Translations under genes and position numbers: made by a program
Part shown: positions 7,191 through 18,089 of the stretch, piece by piece
Position numbering within the stretch: position 1 is the stretch's first letter
How the letters are laid out: each line of letters opens with the position of its first letter
Source: CAUZJO01 sp963580245
GTDB lineage: Bacteria > Sumerlaeota > Sumerlaeia > MVZB01
Direction: 5' to 3'
DNA: 27,518 nucleotides
Assembly (NCBI GenBank): GCA_963580245.1
Contig: CAUZJO010000061.1
Span: 1-27,518, forward strand
Notes under the pieces: model-generated
Seen by the model: only the letters and a program-made list of their open reading frames with translations
What the model was told of the DNA's origin: nothing
The model's database searches: none

Positions 7191-8120
7191 TCAATGCAGA
7201 CCCACGCGTTGTTCGGTTAATTCACCCGTGACCCATTGCTGCGGGGATCCTTCGCCCGGCCGCGCGAGAAATCGACTGACCACCTGCTCGGGACCGTCGT
7301 CGCCGAGCGTCAATCGGACGTATCCGGGGAGGCGATCGGGACCGGTGCCGACCATCCCCGCCGATCCGGCGTTGATGAGGCTTAAGTCCTTATATTTCAG
7401 TCGCCAACGTACGTGCTTGTGGCCGTGCAGGTAGACGCTCGCCCCCCCGCCGACCAGCACATCGAGCAATTGTAGCCGCTCGGTCAGCTCATGGCTCCAG
7501 TGCGTCTTGATCCAAGGCGGATAGAGCAAGGGGTAGTGACCCATGACGACCACGCGGCGATCGCGCCCCCACAAGTGATCGAGTAACTCGCGGAGGCGAT
7601 CCAGCGAGTCGCCGCCGACGTGCCCGCGGGCGGTCAGCCACCGCGGGAGGGCGCAGTCCAGCCCAACCAGCGTCCAGCGAGAGCCTAGGTCGACGCTAAA
7701 GGGATACGCCTCGAATCGATCATCGAAGAGGGTCTCGTAGAGGCGGCCGCGAACGGCCCGGGGTGTGTAACGGTCATGGTTGCCCGGAATCGAGACAAAC
7801 CGCTCGCCCCAGCGCCCGATGAGCGGCGCGAACAATTCGCGGCCGGCCTCGAACTCCGCCCGCAGCGCGGTCGTGGTCAGATCGCCGGAGAAGCAAACGA
7901 AATCGGCCTCCTCGCCGGCAATACGCTCGGCGACCTCTCGGGCGACCTCGACCGGGAACCTTCGGGCACGCCTAAGGCGCAGGTTGGCCAGGCCCAGAAA
8001 ACGTTTGAAGAAAAGGTCCCCGTCCAGCCCGTACTTCCACAAGTGCAAGTCGCTGAAGTGAATCAGGGAGGGGGGGGAGAGGTCGGGTTTCGGGTTGTTT
8101 GGTGGGGAACGTGGAACCAC
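7191..8120 (-). CDS. Calcineurin-like metallophosphoesterase
   Basis: Up to 309 residues. All metal-ligand motifs of the family are present in order: LIHFSDLHLW (DxH), FVCFSGDLTTTA (GDxx), VSIPGNHDRY (GNHD), VVMGHYPLL (GH) and VYLHGHKHVRW (GHxH). It hydrolyses a phosphoester with a two-metal centre; the substrate cannot be told (cyclic nucleotide, nucleotide-lipid or phosphoprotein are all known in the family). No signal peptide is seen, so it is probably cytoplasmic or membrane-associated. The start is uncertain: GTG 8120 lies only about five bases from a TATAAT box (8131-8126), which implies a leaderless message or a later start within the first 20 proline-rich residues. It lies 58 bases downstream of secA. 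Confidence 0.9.
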   Translation of the reverse strand: MVPRSPPNNPKPDLSPPSLIHFSDLHLWKYGLDGDLFFKRFLGLANLRLRRARRFPVEVAREVAERIAGEEADFVCFSGDLTTTALRAEFEAGRELFAPLIGRWGERFVSIPGNHDRYTPRAVRGRLYETLFDDRFEAYPFSVDLGSRWTLVGLDCALPRWLTARGHVGGDSLDRLRELLDHLWGRDRRVVVMGHYPLLYPPWIKTHWSHELTERLQLLDVLVGGGASVYLHGHKHVRWRLKYKDLSLINAGSAGMVGTGPDRLPGYVRLTLGDDGPEQVVSRFLARPGEGSPQQWVTGELTEQRVGLH

Positions 8121-8125
8121 GTGGG

Positions 8126-8138
8126 ATTATAGTATAAT
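8126..8138. promoter_or_regulatory. Perfect AT palindrome carrying TATAAT on both strands
   Basis: ATTATAGTATAAT is a 13-base odd palindrome in GC-rich surroundings, between secA and the metallophosphoesterase. On the minus strand TATAAT would be a -10 box for the phosphoesterase; on the plus strand TATAAT (8133-8138) would point antisense into the secA end. No good -35 is visible for either. Confidence 0.35.
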
Positions 8139-8178
8139 CGGTCGAAAGTTTTCTTCGTTTTCTACCCGAAACCCGCTC

Positions 8179-11262
<3,084 letters not shown>

Positions 11263-11777
11263 CGAAGGAGGGTCGTCGGTCTATGACAAACAAAACTGAT
11301 GGGCCACGCGCAATCCGCCCGGGAGAATAGGATTATGCCCGGCGAGTTGAATGAGCGTCAACGAATATCCCGAGGGGGCAGATGTTTGGGTGTGATTCAG
11401 ATTTGGGAGTCAGCGCCGTTTCTCAACTCTCGTGTTCGTGCTTGTGCTCGTAATCGGTCTTTTTCTTGTGCCGCAATCGAAATGGGACGTAGTAATGAGC
11501 CCGATTACGAGCACGAGCACGAATGGACACTTCCATCGAAGTGGCGTTTACTCCCGAACTTGAATCACACCCGGCTGTTTAGGGTGTATCTCACGGGTCC
11601 GCGAGATGCACCCACGGGGGCCAAAGCCTCGGAATAGGGCTTGCCATCACCCTCTCGACCCCGAACAATGCGGCCAGGGCTCTACCAATGAGTTGTTCGA
11701 CCGATGTTTTGCGCCGCTGAAAGGCCAATTTCGGTCGGTGGGACCCGTCGTTCAGTACTTGTGGATAGGACTCGCGG
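11263..11777. other. Intergenic region between divergent secA and SxtJ-like genes
   Basis: 515 bases without a supported gene. It must hold the promoters of both flanking genes, though none is clear. Its main content is the 185-bp inverted repeat at 11388-11572. The 15-mer TGCCCGGCGAGTTGA at 11336-11350 recurs at 11827-11841 inside the start of the SxtJ-like gene. Confidence 0.6.
11388..11572. repeat. 185-bp imperfect inverted repeat (hairpin or MITE-like)
   Basis: The outer arms 11388-11409 and 11551-11572 are inverted copies matching at about 19 of 22 bases (gggtgtgattc.../...gaatcacaccc). The inner arms 11435-11457 and 11501-11523 match at 22 of 23 bases (ccgattacgagcac on the right arm). 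The 27-41 bases between outer and inner arms on each side are diverged, and a central spacer of 43 bases remains. The whole could fold as one long interrupted hairpin in DNA or RNA. No transposase lies within it, so a non-autonomous mobile element is possible. Clear target-site duplications are not visible. Confidence 0.7.
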
Positions 11778-12233
11778 ATGGCTTTTTCGCCGATTCAATT
11801 CTTTCGTAGGCATGTGTTGGGGAATTTGCCCGGCGAGTTGACGTCGAATCAGCTCAAGTGGGGGGCCATCCTGTGGGGGGACGCGCTGATTCTGTTCGGG
11901 GCACTGGTAGCGTGGGAGCGGCTGAAAGAAGCCGCCCCGCTGGGGAACCTGCCCTACGTGCTGGCCGTCGCGGGCTTCCTCTTGCGCTGGCTGATGCTCA
12001 TTCCCCGCTTCTCGAAACCCATTTATCTTACCGTTCTGACCGTGTTCATGACCTTCGGTATACTTTTGGCCATGGTTTTTCTGCCGCTCTTCTTCTACCT
12101 CATCGTCACGCCGATGGGGCTGCTCTTGCGGCTTTCCGGTAAGGACTTCCTGCGAACGCGCCAGACCGGTCCGCCCACCTGGGTCCCCCACGCCGGCAAG
12201 CGCGAGCGGCGTCGCTATTTTCGGCTCTTCTGA
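11778..12233 (+). CDS. SxtJ-family small membrane protein
   Basis: 151 residues with about three to four hydrophobic segments: WGAILWGDALILFGALVAW, LPYVLAVAGFLLRWLML and a long VLTVFMTFGILLAMVFLPLF. The last runs into FYLIVTPMGLLLRLSGKDFL, the best signature: SxtJ-type proteins share a YLxxTPxGLLxRLxGKDxL ending followed by a W motif, here TWVPHAGK. SxtJ was named from a saxitoxin cluster, but relatives are widespread near polysaccharide genes and their biochemical role is not established. TAGGA lies seven bases before ATG 11778. Its usual small DUF5989-type partner and carbamoyltransferase are not next to it. The following gene starts 149 bases on. Confidence 0.7.
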   Translation: MAFSPIQFFRRHVLGNLPGELTSNQLKWGAILWGDALILFGALVAWERLKEAAPLGNLPYVLAVAGFLLRWLMLIPRFSKPIYLTVLTVFMTFGILLAMVFLPLFFYLIVTPMGLLLRLSGKDFLRTRQTGPPTWVPHAGKRERRRYFRLF

Positions 12234-12382
12234 CCCTTTGTTCCGGCACGACGACGCCGGTAACGACCCGGACAATCCCCTTGCCACCCCGCGCGGCGGA
12301 CCAGTAATATCAGGCCGGATGGGGATGTCGTGTGGGCTGTGCGAGAGCTTTCTCTTTTTCCAATTCTTAAGGTCTGAGTGGC

Positions 12383-14887
12383 ATGAAGAAAGTCAAAGCG
12401 CTGCTGGAAGAGGGCCAGGGGTTGAAGGCGCGCGAGCGATTCGACGCGTTGCTCAAACAACACCCCGCCAAGCTTGCCGACGCAACCAAGGCCCTGGTCA
12501 AGGTCCTCGATGAGGCGTATTTGGATTGCTATATGCAAGGGGTCGAGGACTTCTGCCGCGACCTGGAGATGACACTCCCCTCGCCGGTTGCCGAGGCGGT
12601 TCAGAAGCAGGTTGTCCCGCGGATCGAGAACACCCACCACTGGGAGCGGCGGTTGTGGCCGGTCACCAAGGAACGTCTGGGGCGCGAGTGCCGCGAGAAA
12701 ATCATCGCCCAGGACATCAACACGGCGGCCGCCCTCGCCGTCGCCTTGCTCAGGCGCGCGCGTGGCGAGGAGGAGCTGCGGGAATATGCCCGGTTTCTGG
12801 GACGGGCGATGGGCGACCTGTTTCGCGACGTGGAGCGGTCGCAAAAGGTGATCGCCGTGATCGCCAAGACCGACGCCCGGCTGAGTAAGGCGGTCGCCAT
12901 CCTCTCGCGCCAGTTTGAATTGGCCGACGACGAGCGCCCAACCGCCTCGGGCGGCGGGGCCCATGAGTGGATTCACGAGCTGACCGACGTGGTCACCGGC
13001 CTGCAAACCGAGCTGCCGGGCAAGCTCGAGGCCGGCGGACCGACCCCCGAGCAGCTCGAGCGGGGCATCGAGGCGTTTCACGCGATCCTGCGGGCCGGAA
13101 TGTGCCGGGGGGACTACCACGATTTTATCGACGCACTAATGATCATCATGGAGTACTGCCCCAAGGATGCGCTGGATATCGAGCACGTGGCCGGCGTCGA
13201 GGACCGGCAGTTCCTGGAATTGGGACCCCGCGCCCGGCTGACGGCGGTGCGCGCGCTGGGCCGGATCGGTGAGTGCGAAACCATCCGGCTGTGGGTCGGC
13301 AAGCTCACCGAGTCGGCCGAGGGCCGGGAGAGAATCAAGCTGCTCGCCGGGGTGATGGGCGGGTTGCGCCATTCCGATTTCTTCCCGTTGCTCAATAAGG
13401 CGCTGGGGCGGGCGAAGACCGAGTTGGAGGAGAGCTGGATCATCGACGCGCTGGGCCGGGTGGCCGACGCCGGCGCGGCCAACGCGCTGATCGACCGTTT
13501 CGCCAAGACGGTCAAGAAAATGGGGCAAAAGGGGAACGCGGAACGGGCCAGACTGTTGCTGACCGCCCTGGGTCGGGTGGGCCGGGCCAAGGGGCTTGAT
13601 CTCGAACGGCGCAACAAAATCATCCGCAAAGTCATCGGGATTGCCGACCGCTGCGACCGTCGCCTTGGTTTCAAGGCCGCCCACGCAATGTTCAGCCTGA
13701 GAATGGGGGATATCAAACCGGATCTTAAACGCTGGGCGGTGACGCGCTCGATTGAGGCGATGTGGGGTCAGCCGCTGGAGACCCGGCCCGCGCGGGTGAC
13801 GCCCAACGGCTGGCGCGAGGACATGGTCGAAACGCTGCGCCGCTTGGGCAGAAACTCGCTCGACGACGTGATCGAGACCGCCTCGAAGTGTGTGATGCGT
13901 TATTGCGGCGCGCTGGGGGCATTGTCCAACGTGCTCGAGGAGATCGGCGACGAGCGCGCGGCGCCCCTGCTCGAATCGATGGCCCTGTGCGTCCTGCGCC
14001 ACGAAAAGGAGGAGAAGAAGTCCAAGCTGCTCGAGGAAAAGGTGCTGGACGCGGCCACCGGCGAGATGGTCGACGTGGACCAGGACGAACTGGCCCATTC
14101 GATCCTCGATACCCTGCTCAAGGTGGGGGACAAGCCGGGGTTGGACATCGTGCTGGACCTGGCCGACAAGATGCAGTCCGGTCAAATCCCAATTCCGGGG
14201 GAGCGGACCGCCTCGCTGTTGGTCGACACCAAACTTAAGCATGGCGGCCTGGGGGCGGTCGTGCGCCGAGCCGAGCCCGCCCAGACCGACGACAAGGAAT
14301 TCCGCCGGGCACTGTCCACCGCCAAGGGGGGCATGATGACCCGCAAGGCCCCGCGGGTGCAGGCCCTCGCCACGTTGGGTCGCTCGCGCCAGGTCGAGGC
14401 GGTGCCCGTGCTGCTTGACCTGCTGGCCGCGAGGGATCGCACGCTGAGTGGCGCGGCCCACACCGCGCTGGCCCAATTCATGAACCCTCTGCCCGGCGAG
14501 GAGGCGTTTACTCGTTTCGTGAGGGCCCTGCTGGAAAAACCCAACCAGCTTCAGGGGCTAAGGCTCGAAAAACTGCTTGATTTCATACGCCGCGAGATGC
14601 CCAAACGGCCGCCCTTCGACCGCCTGTTCAAGCGGGTGGTGGAAAAGGCCATCGAGGACGCGGAGCTGGCGCACCGTCTCCAGGGGGCGGCCCGGGCGAC
14701 CGACTTGCCCGCCGGCGGGCCGGCCGAGGAGATCGATGATGAGGATGGAGAAGGCCCGGGGGAGAAGAAGGAGGATTTGAAGGCCGTCTCCCCCGTCTCG
14801 GAACTGGACAAGAAGAGGGCATACTTACAGGCGCGACGGGCCTGGGTCGCCGGCGGCAAGAAGGGCGAGCCACCGCAGCCCCCCTGA
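12383..14887 (+). CDS. Large HEAT-like helical repeat protein, function unknown
   Basis: 834 residues, no signal peptide or membrane segment, so probably cytoplasmic. The N-terminal 60 residues look TPR-like (LLEEGQGLKARERFDALLKQ). From about 270 onward many helical pairs follow the HEAT pattern, e.g. ARLTAVRALGRIGECETIRL, SWIIDALGRVADAGAANALI and VQALATLGRSRQVEAVPVLL, each an alpha-hairpin with an A.ALG.I/V core. A low-complexity acidic linker (EEIDDEDGEGPGEKKED) precedes a basic proline-rich tail. HEAT arrays serve as protein-binding scaffolds; no partner is indicated. ATG 12383 has AAGG about ten bases upstream. It stands alone, with over 100 bases on each side. Confidence 0.88.
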   Translation: MKKVKALLEEGQGLKARERFDALLKQHPAKLADATKALVKVLDEAYLDCYMQGVEDFCRDLEMTLPSPVAEAVQKQVVPRIENTHHWERRLWPVTKERLGRECREKIIAQDINTAAALAVALLRRARGEEELREYARFLGRAMGDLFRDVERSQKVIAVIAKTDARLSKAVAILSRQFELADDERPTASGGGAHEWIHELTDVVTGLQTELPGKLEAGGPTPEQLERGIEAFHAILRAGMCRGDYHDFIDALMIIMEYCPKDALDIEHVAGVEDRQFLELGPRARLTAVRALGRIGECETIRLWVGKLTESAEGRERIKLLAGVMGGLRHSDFFPLLNKALGRAKTELEESWIIDALGRVADAGAANALIDRFAKTVKKMGQKGNAERARLLLTALGRVGRAKGLDLERRNKIIRKVIGIADRCDRRLGFKAAHAMFSLRMGDIKPDLKRWAVTRSIEAMWGQPLETRPARVTPNGWREDMVETLRRLGRNSLDDVIETASKCVMRYCGALGALSNVLEEIGDERAAPLLESMALCVLRHEKEEKKSKLLEEKVLDAATGEMVDVDQDELAHSILDTLLKVGDKPGLDIVLDLADKMQSGQIPIPGERTASLLVDTKLKHGGLGAVVRRAEPAQTDDKEFRRALSTAKGGMMTRKAPRVQALATLGRSRQVEAVPVLLDLLAARDRTLSGAAHTALAQFMNPLPGEEAFTRFVRALLEKPNQLQGLRLEKLLDFIRREMPKRPPFDRLFKRVVEKAIEDAELAHRLQGAARATDLPAGGPAEEIDDEDGEGPGEKKEDLKAVSPVSELDKKRAYLQARRAWVAGGKKGEPPQPP

Positions 14888-15129
14888 CAAGAGGGACTTG
14901 CGGGAGTCAGGGGAGACGGTCGTCGTTGAGTCGAAGCGCGGGAAACCGCGTCGAAATCCATGAGGCACCATAATCATATATTAGGACATGAATACCCTAT
15001 AAACGAACACGTTTTTTACAGGGGCGGCGCATTTTCTGTGAAAATTCCCAATGCATCTGTCGATAATCTTTGGTGATGGGGCCATTACGGGCAGATGGCG
15101 CCATCGTGGTCTCCAGGGGGAAAGCGTTT

Positions 15130-15716
15130 ATGAGACTTAAGACCATTCGGTCTTGCGCATCGCGGCTTCACGGTCTCACCTATGGCGAGATGATGATCGT
15201 GTTGGTCGTTTTCTCCATCCTCGCTATTATGTTTGTCATCTCTTCCAAGTTTGCGGTGGTGAAGGCGCGCCATTCGGCGGCGCTCCAAATGCTGAAAACG
15301 ATTCGCTGCTGACGCATCAGTTGACCGCGGGGAGTTTGCTGACCGAAGAAGAGGGGCTCGAAAAACTGGTCACGAGCAAGTTGCTCAACACCACGATGCC
15401 GATCGACCCCTTCAACCATGCCGACGGCGTCCCCAGACAGTACCAGTACTACAAGGCCGACGTGGGTGAAAGCCGTTGGCTTATCGCGAGTGTCGGACCT
15501 GATGGTGATTTCGATGTGCTGGACGCCCTCCTTGAATTGCGGACCGCGGAGAAAGAAGGGGGGCCGAGCTTGACGGATTTCGATACGGACCGAACGGCCA
15601 AGAAGCCCGTCACAATGACGCGCGAGCAATCCATGAAGTTCCGTCATACGTATAGTTATGACCCCACCAATGGATCGACGAGCGGGGGCGACATTTTCCG
15701 GTTCGGCCGCTATTAG
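15130..15716 (+). pseudogene. GspG-like pseudopilin with frameshift
   Basis: ATG 15130 has AGGGGGAAA seven bases upstream. The product begins MRLKTIRSCASRLHG and then LTYGEMMIVLVVFSILAIM, a prepilin peptidase site (G before a hydrophobic helix with Glu at +5). The frame breaks near 15285-15300: ...ALQMLKTI hits a stop while the next frame continues SLLTHQLTAGSLLTEEEGL. The C-terminal part is GspG-like (EEGLEKLVTSKLLN, PIDPFNHADG, WLIASVGPDGDFD) and ends SYDPTNGSTSGGDIFRFGRY, a motif of pseudopilins in Sumerlaeota/Hydrogenedentota-type genomes by my recollection. The 587-base length is one base short of a whole number of codons, so a single missing base explains it. No other secretion gene is near. 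Confidence 0.8.
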
Positions 15717-15914
15717 GCTCGACAAAGGCCGTCTCACCCGTCGCATCCTTTCTCCGTTCCGCTTCTTCATCGCTCAAATCGCTTCTTCTTGTAATTGGTC
15801 ATGGGTTACACGATAGTGGCCGGTCGCTTCCCGCGCCGGGCCGGCACGGCATTGCGCGGGTCCTCGCGGCGGCTGCTCAATACGATGAATTGCCCCGGAG
15901 GCTGGTGCTCTTAG

Positions 15915-16754
15915 ATGGAACCCGTGATTTCTCCGTTCGCCGCCCTGATCCTTGGCGCGGTCGAAGGGTTAAGCGAGTTTCTCCCGATCTCCTCGACGGG
16001 GCATCTGATTCTGACTTCCGATTTGATGGAGTTGCCGCAAAACGACGACGGTTTGAAAGCCTTCGAGGTGGTGATTCAGGCCGGGGCGCTGTTGGCCGTG
16101 GTCGGGCTTTACTTCACGAGGGTGCGGTCGATGTTTCTGGGGCTGATCGGCCGGGACGCGGCCGGGCGCGCGTTACTTATTCAATTAAGCGCCGCTTTCC
16201 TGCCAGCGGCGATCGTGGGTCTGCTCATCGGGGATTGGATCAAGGCGCATCTGTTCAGCACTGGGCCGGTGATTGCGGCCCTGGCCGTCGGGGGCGTCTT
16301 GATGATCGTGGTCGAACGCCTGCGGGTGCGACGCGCGGGTGGCGGCCCGCTGGAATTGACCGCCGGGCGCGAGTTGGGCTCGATGACGTGGAAACTCGCG
16401 TTGGTGATCGGCTGCGCGCAATGTCTGGCCATGTGGCCCGGCACCAGCCGCTCGATGGTGACGATCGTCGCGGCCTTGCTGCTGGGGTTCAATCCGCGCG
16501 CGGCGGCCGAGTTCAGCTTCCTGCTGGCGTTGCCCACCCTCGGTGCCGCCACCGCCTACGACGCCCTCCGCGAAGGCGGAGCGATCCTCGAGGCAAGCGG
16601 CTGGTTGGGCTTGGCCGTGGGGTTCGCGGCGTCGATGATCGTGGCCTGGCTGGCCGTCAAGAGTTTTCTGGCGTATCTGACCCGCCACGGGCTGAGCATC
16701 TTCGGATGGTATCGGATCGTGCTGGCCGCCGTGATGCTGGTCTTCTGGGTATAG
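15915..16754 (+). CDS. uppP: Undecaprenyl-diphosphatase UppP (BacA)
   Basis: 279 residues, the standard length. It removes one phosphate from undecaprenyl diphosphate on the outer face of the inner membrane, recycling the lipid carrier for peptidoglycan and O-glycan synthesis. The two catalytic motifs are present: VEGLSEFLPISSTGHL near the N-terminus and MWPGTSRSMVTIVAALLLGF in the middle. Around these are eight or so hydrophobic helices ending with IVLAAVMLVFW. The polyprenyl synthetase follows after only 39 bases on the same strand, which gives a plausible two-gene operon for isoprenoid carriers. Confidence 0.97.
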   Translation: MEPVISPFAALILGAVEGLSEFLPISSTGHLILTSDLMELPQNDDGLKAFEVVIQAGALLAVVGLYFTRVRSMFLGLIGRDAAGRALLIQLSAAFLPAAIVGLLIGDWIKAHLFSTGPVIAALAVGGVLMIVVERLRVRRAGGGPLELTAGRELGSMTWKLALVIGCAQCLAMWPGTSRSMVTIVAALLLGFNPRAAAEFSFLLALPTLGAATAYDALREGGAILEASGWLGLAVGFAASMIVAWLAVKSFLAYLTRHGLSIFGWYRIVLAAVMLVFWV

Positions 16755-16793
16755 CGAGGCTCGGATTTCCAAGAACAGGGAGATGAATCGCAA

Positions 16794-17855
16794 ATGACCG
16801 TCGATTCAAGCAGGGCGAAACCGGTCGCCAAAATCGATGCTCCGGCGCGGCGGATGGAACGACTGGCCGCCGAGTTCGAGGACGAGCTGCGGTGCTTCAT
16901 CGAAGTCAAAAGTCGCGGCGGGACGGAAAACCTCCACGACGCGATGGCCTTCGCCTTGGGCGCCGATATCGACGACCCCGCGCAGCGCGGCAAACGCTTG
17001 CGGCCGGTCTTGTGCCTGTTGACCGCCGACTCGCTGGGGGCCGACCGCGACCTGGCCATGCCGTTCGCTATGGCGATCGAGCTGATGCACAATTTCGCGC
17101 TCGTCCACGATGACATCGAAGACGGCGACGTGATGCGACGGGGACGGGACGCGGTGTGGGTCCGTTACGGGCAGCCGCACGCGATTAACATTGGGGATTA
17201 CCTGTTGGTCAACACCGTCGAGGTCCTGACCAATTGGGGCCCGCCGACGCTGTCCCCCGCCACGCGCCTAGAACTGCTGCGACTGATCACCTCGGCCCTG
17301 GACCACACGCACGTGGGGCAGGCGTTGGACATGAATTACCGGGGGCGGCGCGGTCTGACGGTTGAGGAGTACTTGCGCATCGTCCGGGAGAAGACCGGCT
17401 ATTATCTGGCCGCTCCCATCCAGGGGGGGGCCATCGTGGCGGGGGCGGCGCGCGAGACGCTCGAGACGATCGCGCAAATGGCGCAGTTCCTAGGGCCGAT
17501 GTTTCAGATCATCGACGACATCATCGACCTGACCGACGGGAAGGGCCGCGAGGCCATCGGCTCGGATATCCGCGAGGGCAAACGCTCCTACCTGGTTGCG
17601 CACGTTTCGGAGCGGGGTTCGCCCGCCGAGCGCGATCGGCTCTTCGACATCCTCGACCGCCCGCGATCGGAGACGTCGCCCGAGGAGGTGGAGGAAGCGC
17701 GCGCCATATTTGATCGGACGGGGGCCATCGAAGCGGGGCGGGGCTTTTGCCGGGACTTGCACGATCAATCGAGGCAACTGCTGGCTCGACTGCCGGAATC
17801 ACTGGGTCGGCCGCTTGGCGAGGTTTTCGAGCGGCTCGTGGAACGTAACCACTGA
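16794..17855 (+). CDS. Polyprenyl synthetase (trans-prenyl diphosphate synthase)
   Basis: 353 residues. The first Asp-rich motif is in NFALVHDDIEDGDVMRRG (DDxxD without the two-residue insertion of bacterial FPP synthases) and the second is in FQIIDDIIDLTDGKGREAIG (DDxxD). KRLRPVLCLL gives the diphosphate-binding Lys/Arg. It condenses isopentenyl diphosphate with allylic diphosphates. A Phe five residues before the first motif resembles short-chain (farnesyl/geranylgeranyl) enzymes, but product length cannot be settled from sequence alone. ATG 16794 has AGGGAGA about nine bases upstream. It lies just after uppP. Its C-terminal 80 residues are less conserved. Confidence 0.92.
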   Translation: MTVDSSRAKPVAKIDAPARRMERLAAEFEDELRCFIEVKSRGGTENLHDAMAFALGADIDDPAQRGKRLRPVLCLLTADSLGADRDLAMPFAMAIELMHNFALVHDDIEDGDVMRRGRDAVWVRYGQPHAINIGDYLLVNTVEVLTNWGPPTLSPATRLELLRLITSALDHTHVGQALDMNYRGRRGLTVEEYLRIVREKTGYYLAAPIQGGAIVAGAARETLETIAQMAQFLGPMFQIIDDIIDLTDGKGREAIGSDIREGKRSYLVAHVSERGSPAERDRLFDILDRPRSETSPEEVEEARAIFDRTGAIEAGRGFCRDLHDQSRQLLARLPESLGRPLGEVFERLVERNH

Positions 17856-18089
17856 GCGTCGTACCTTAAAGCTCCCCGCGCGCTTATTCACCAAACTTTC
17901 GGTTGCCCGCACCAAGTCTACAGTTGACAGGGGAACGGCCCCGAGTCAGGTTACATCGATAGGGGAGATCAGGTCGCGGTGACTCTTCCTGAGCTGGGTT
18001 CCTCTTGTCCTGAATGCCGGGCCGCAAAAGGTCTGGGTTGGTCAAATGTTTCCTCACCAGGCGATTACGTTAAAGGTGCTTATCTAGTC

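Noticed and set aside
11299..11637. 112-codon plus-strand frame in the secA/SxtJ-like gap
   Set aside because: It runs through both arms of the inverted repeat and encodes a DYEHEHE low-complexity peptide; no protein character.
13136..14476. 446-codon minus-strand frame opposite the HEAT-like gene
   Set aside because: Gln/Gly/Arg-rich shadow without domains; the plus frame has regular helical repeats.
17924..17960. Sigma70 promoter for mreB
   Set aside because: TTGACA is perfect, but the nearest -10-like hexamer (TTACAT) is 21 bases away, too far for confidence.
17979..18089. N-terminal extension of MreB
   Set aside because: 37 residues including CPEC do not fit any MreB; ATG 18090 gives the family length.
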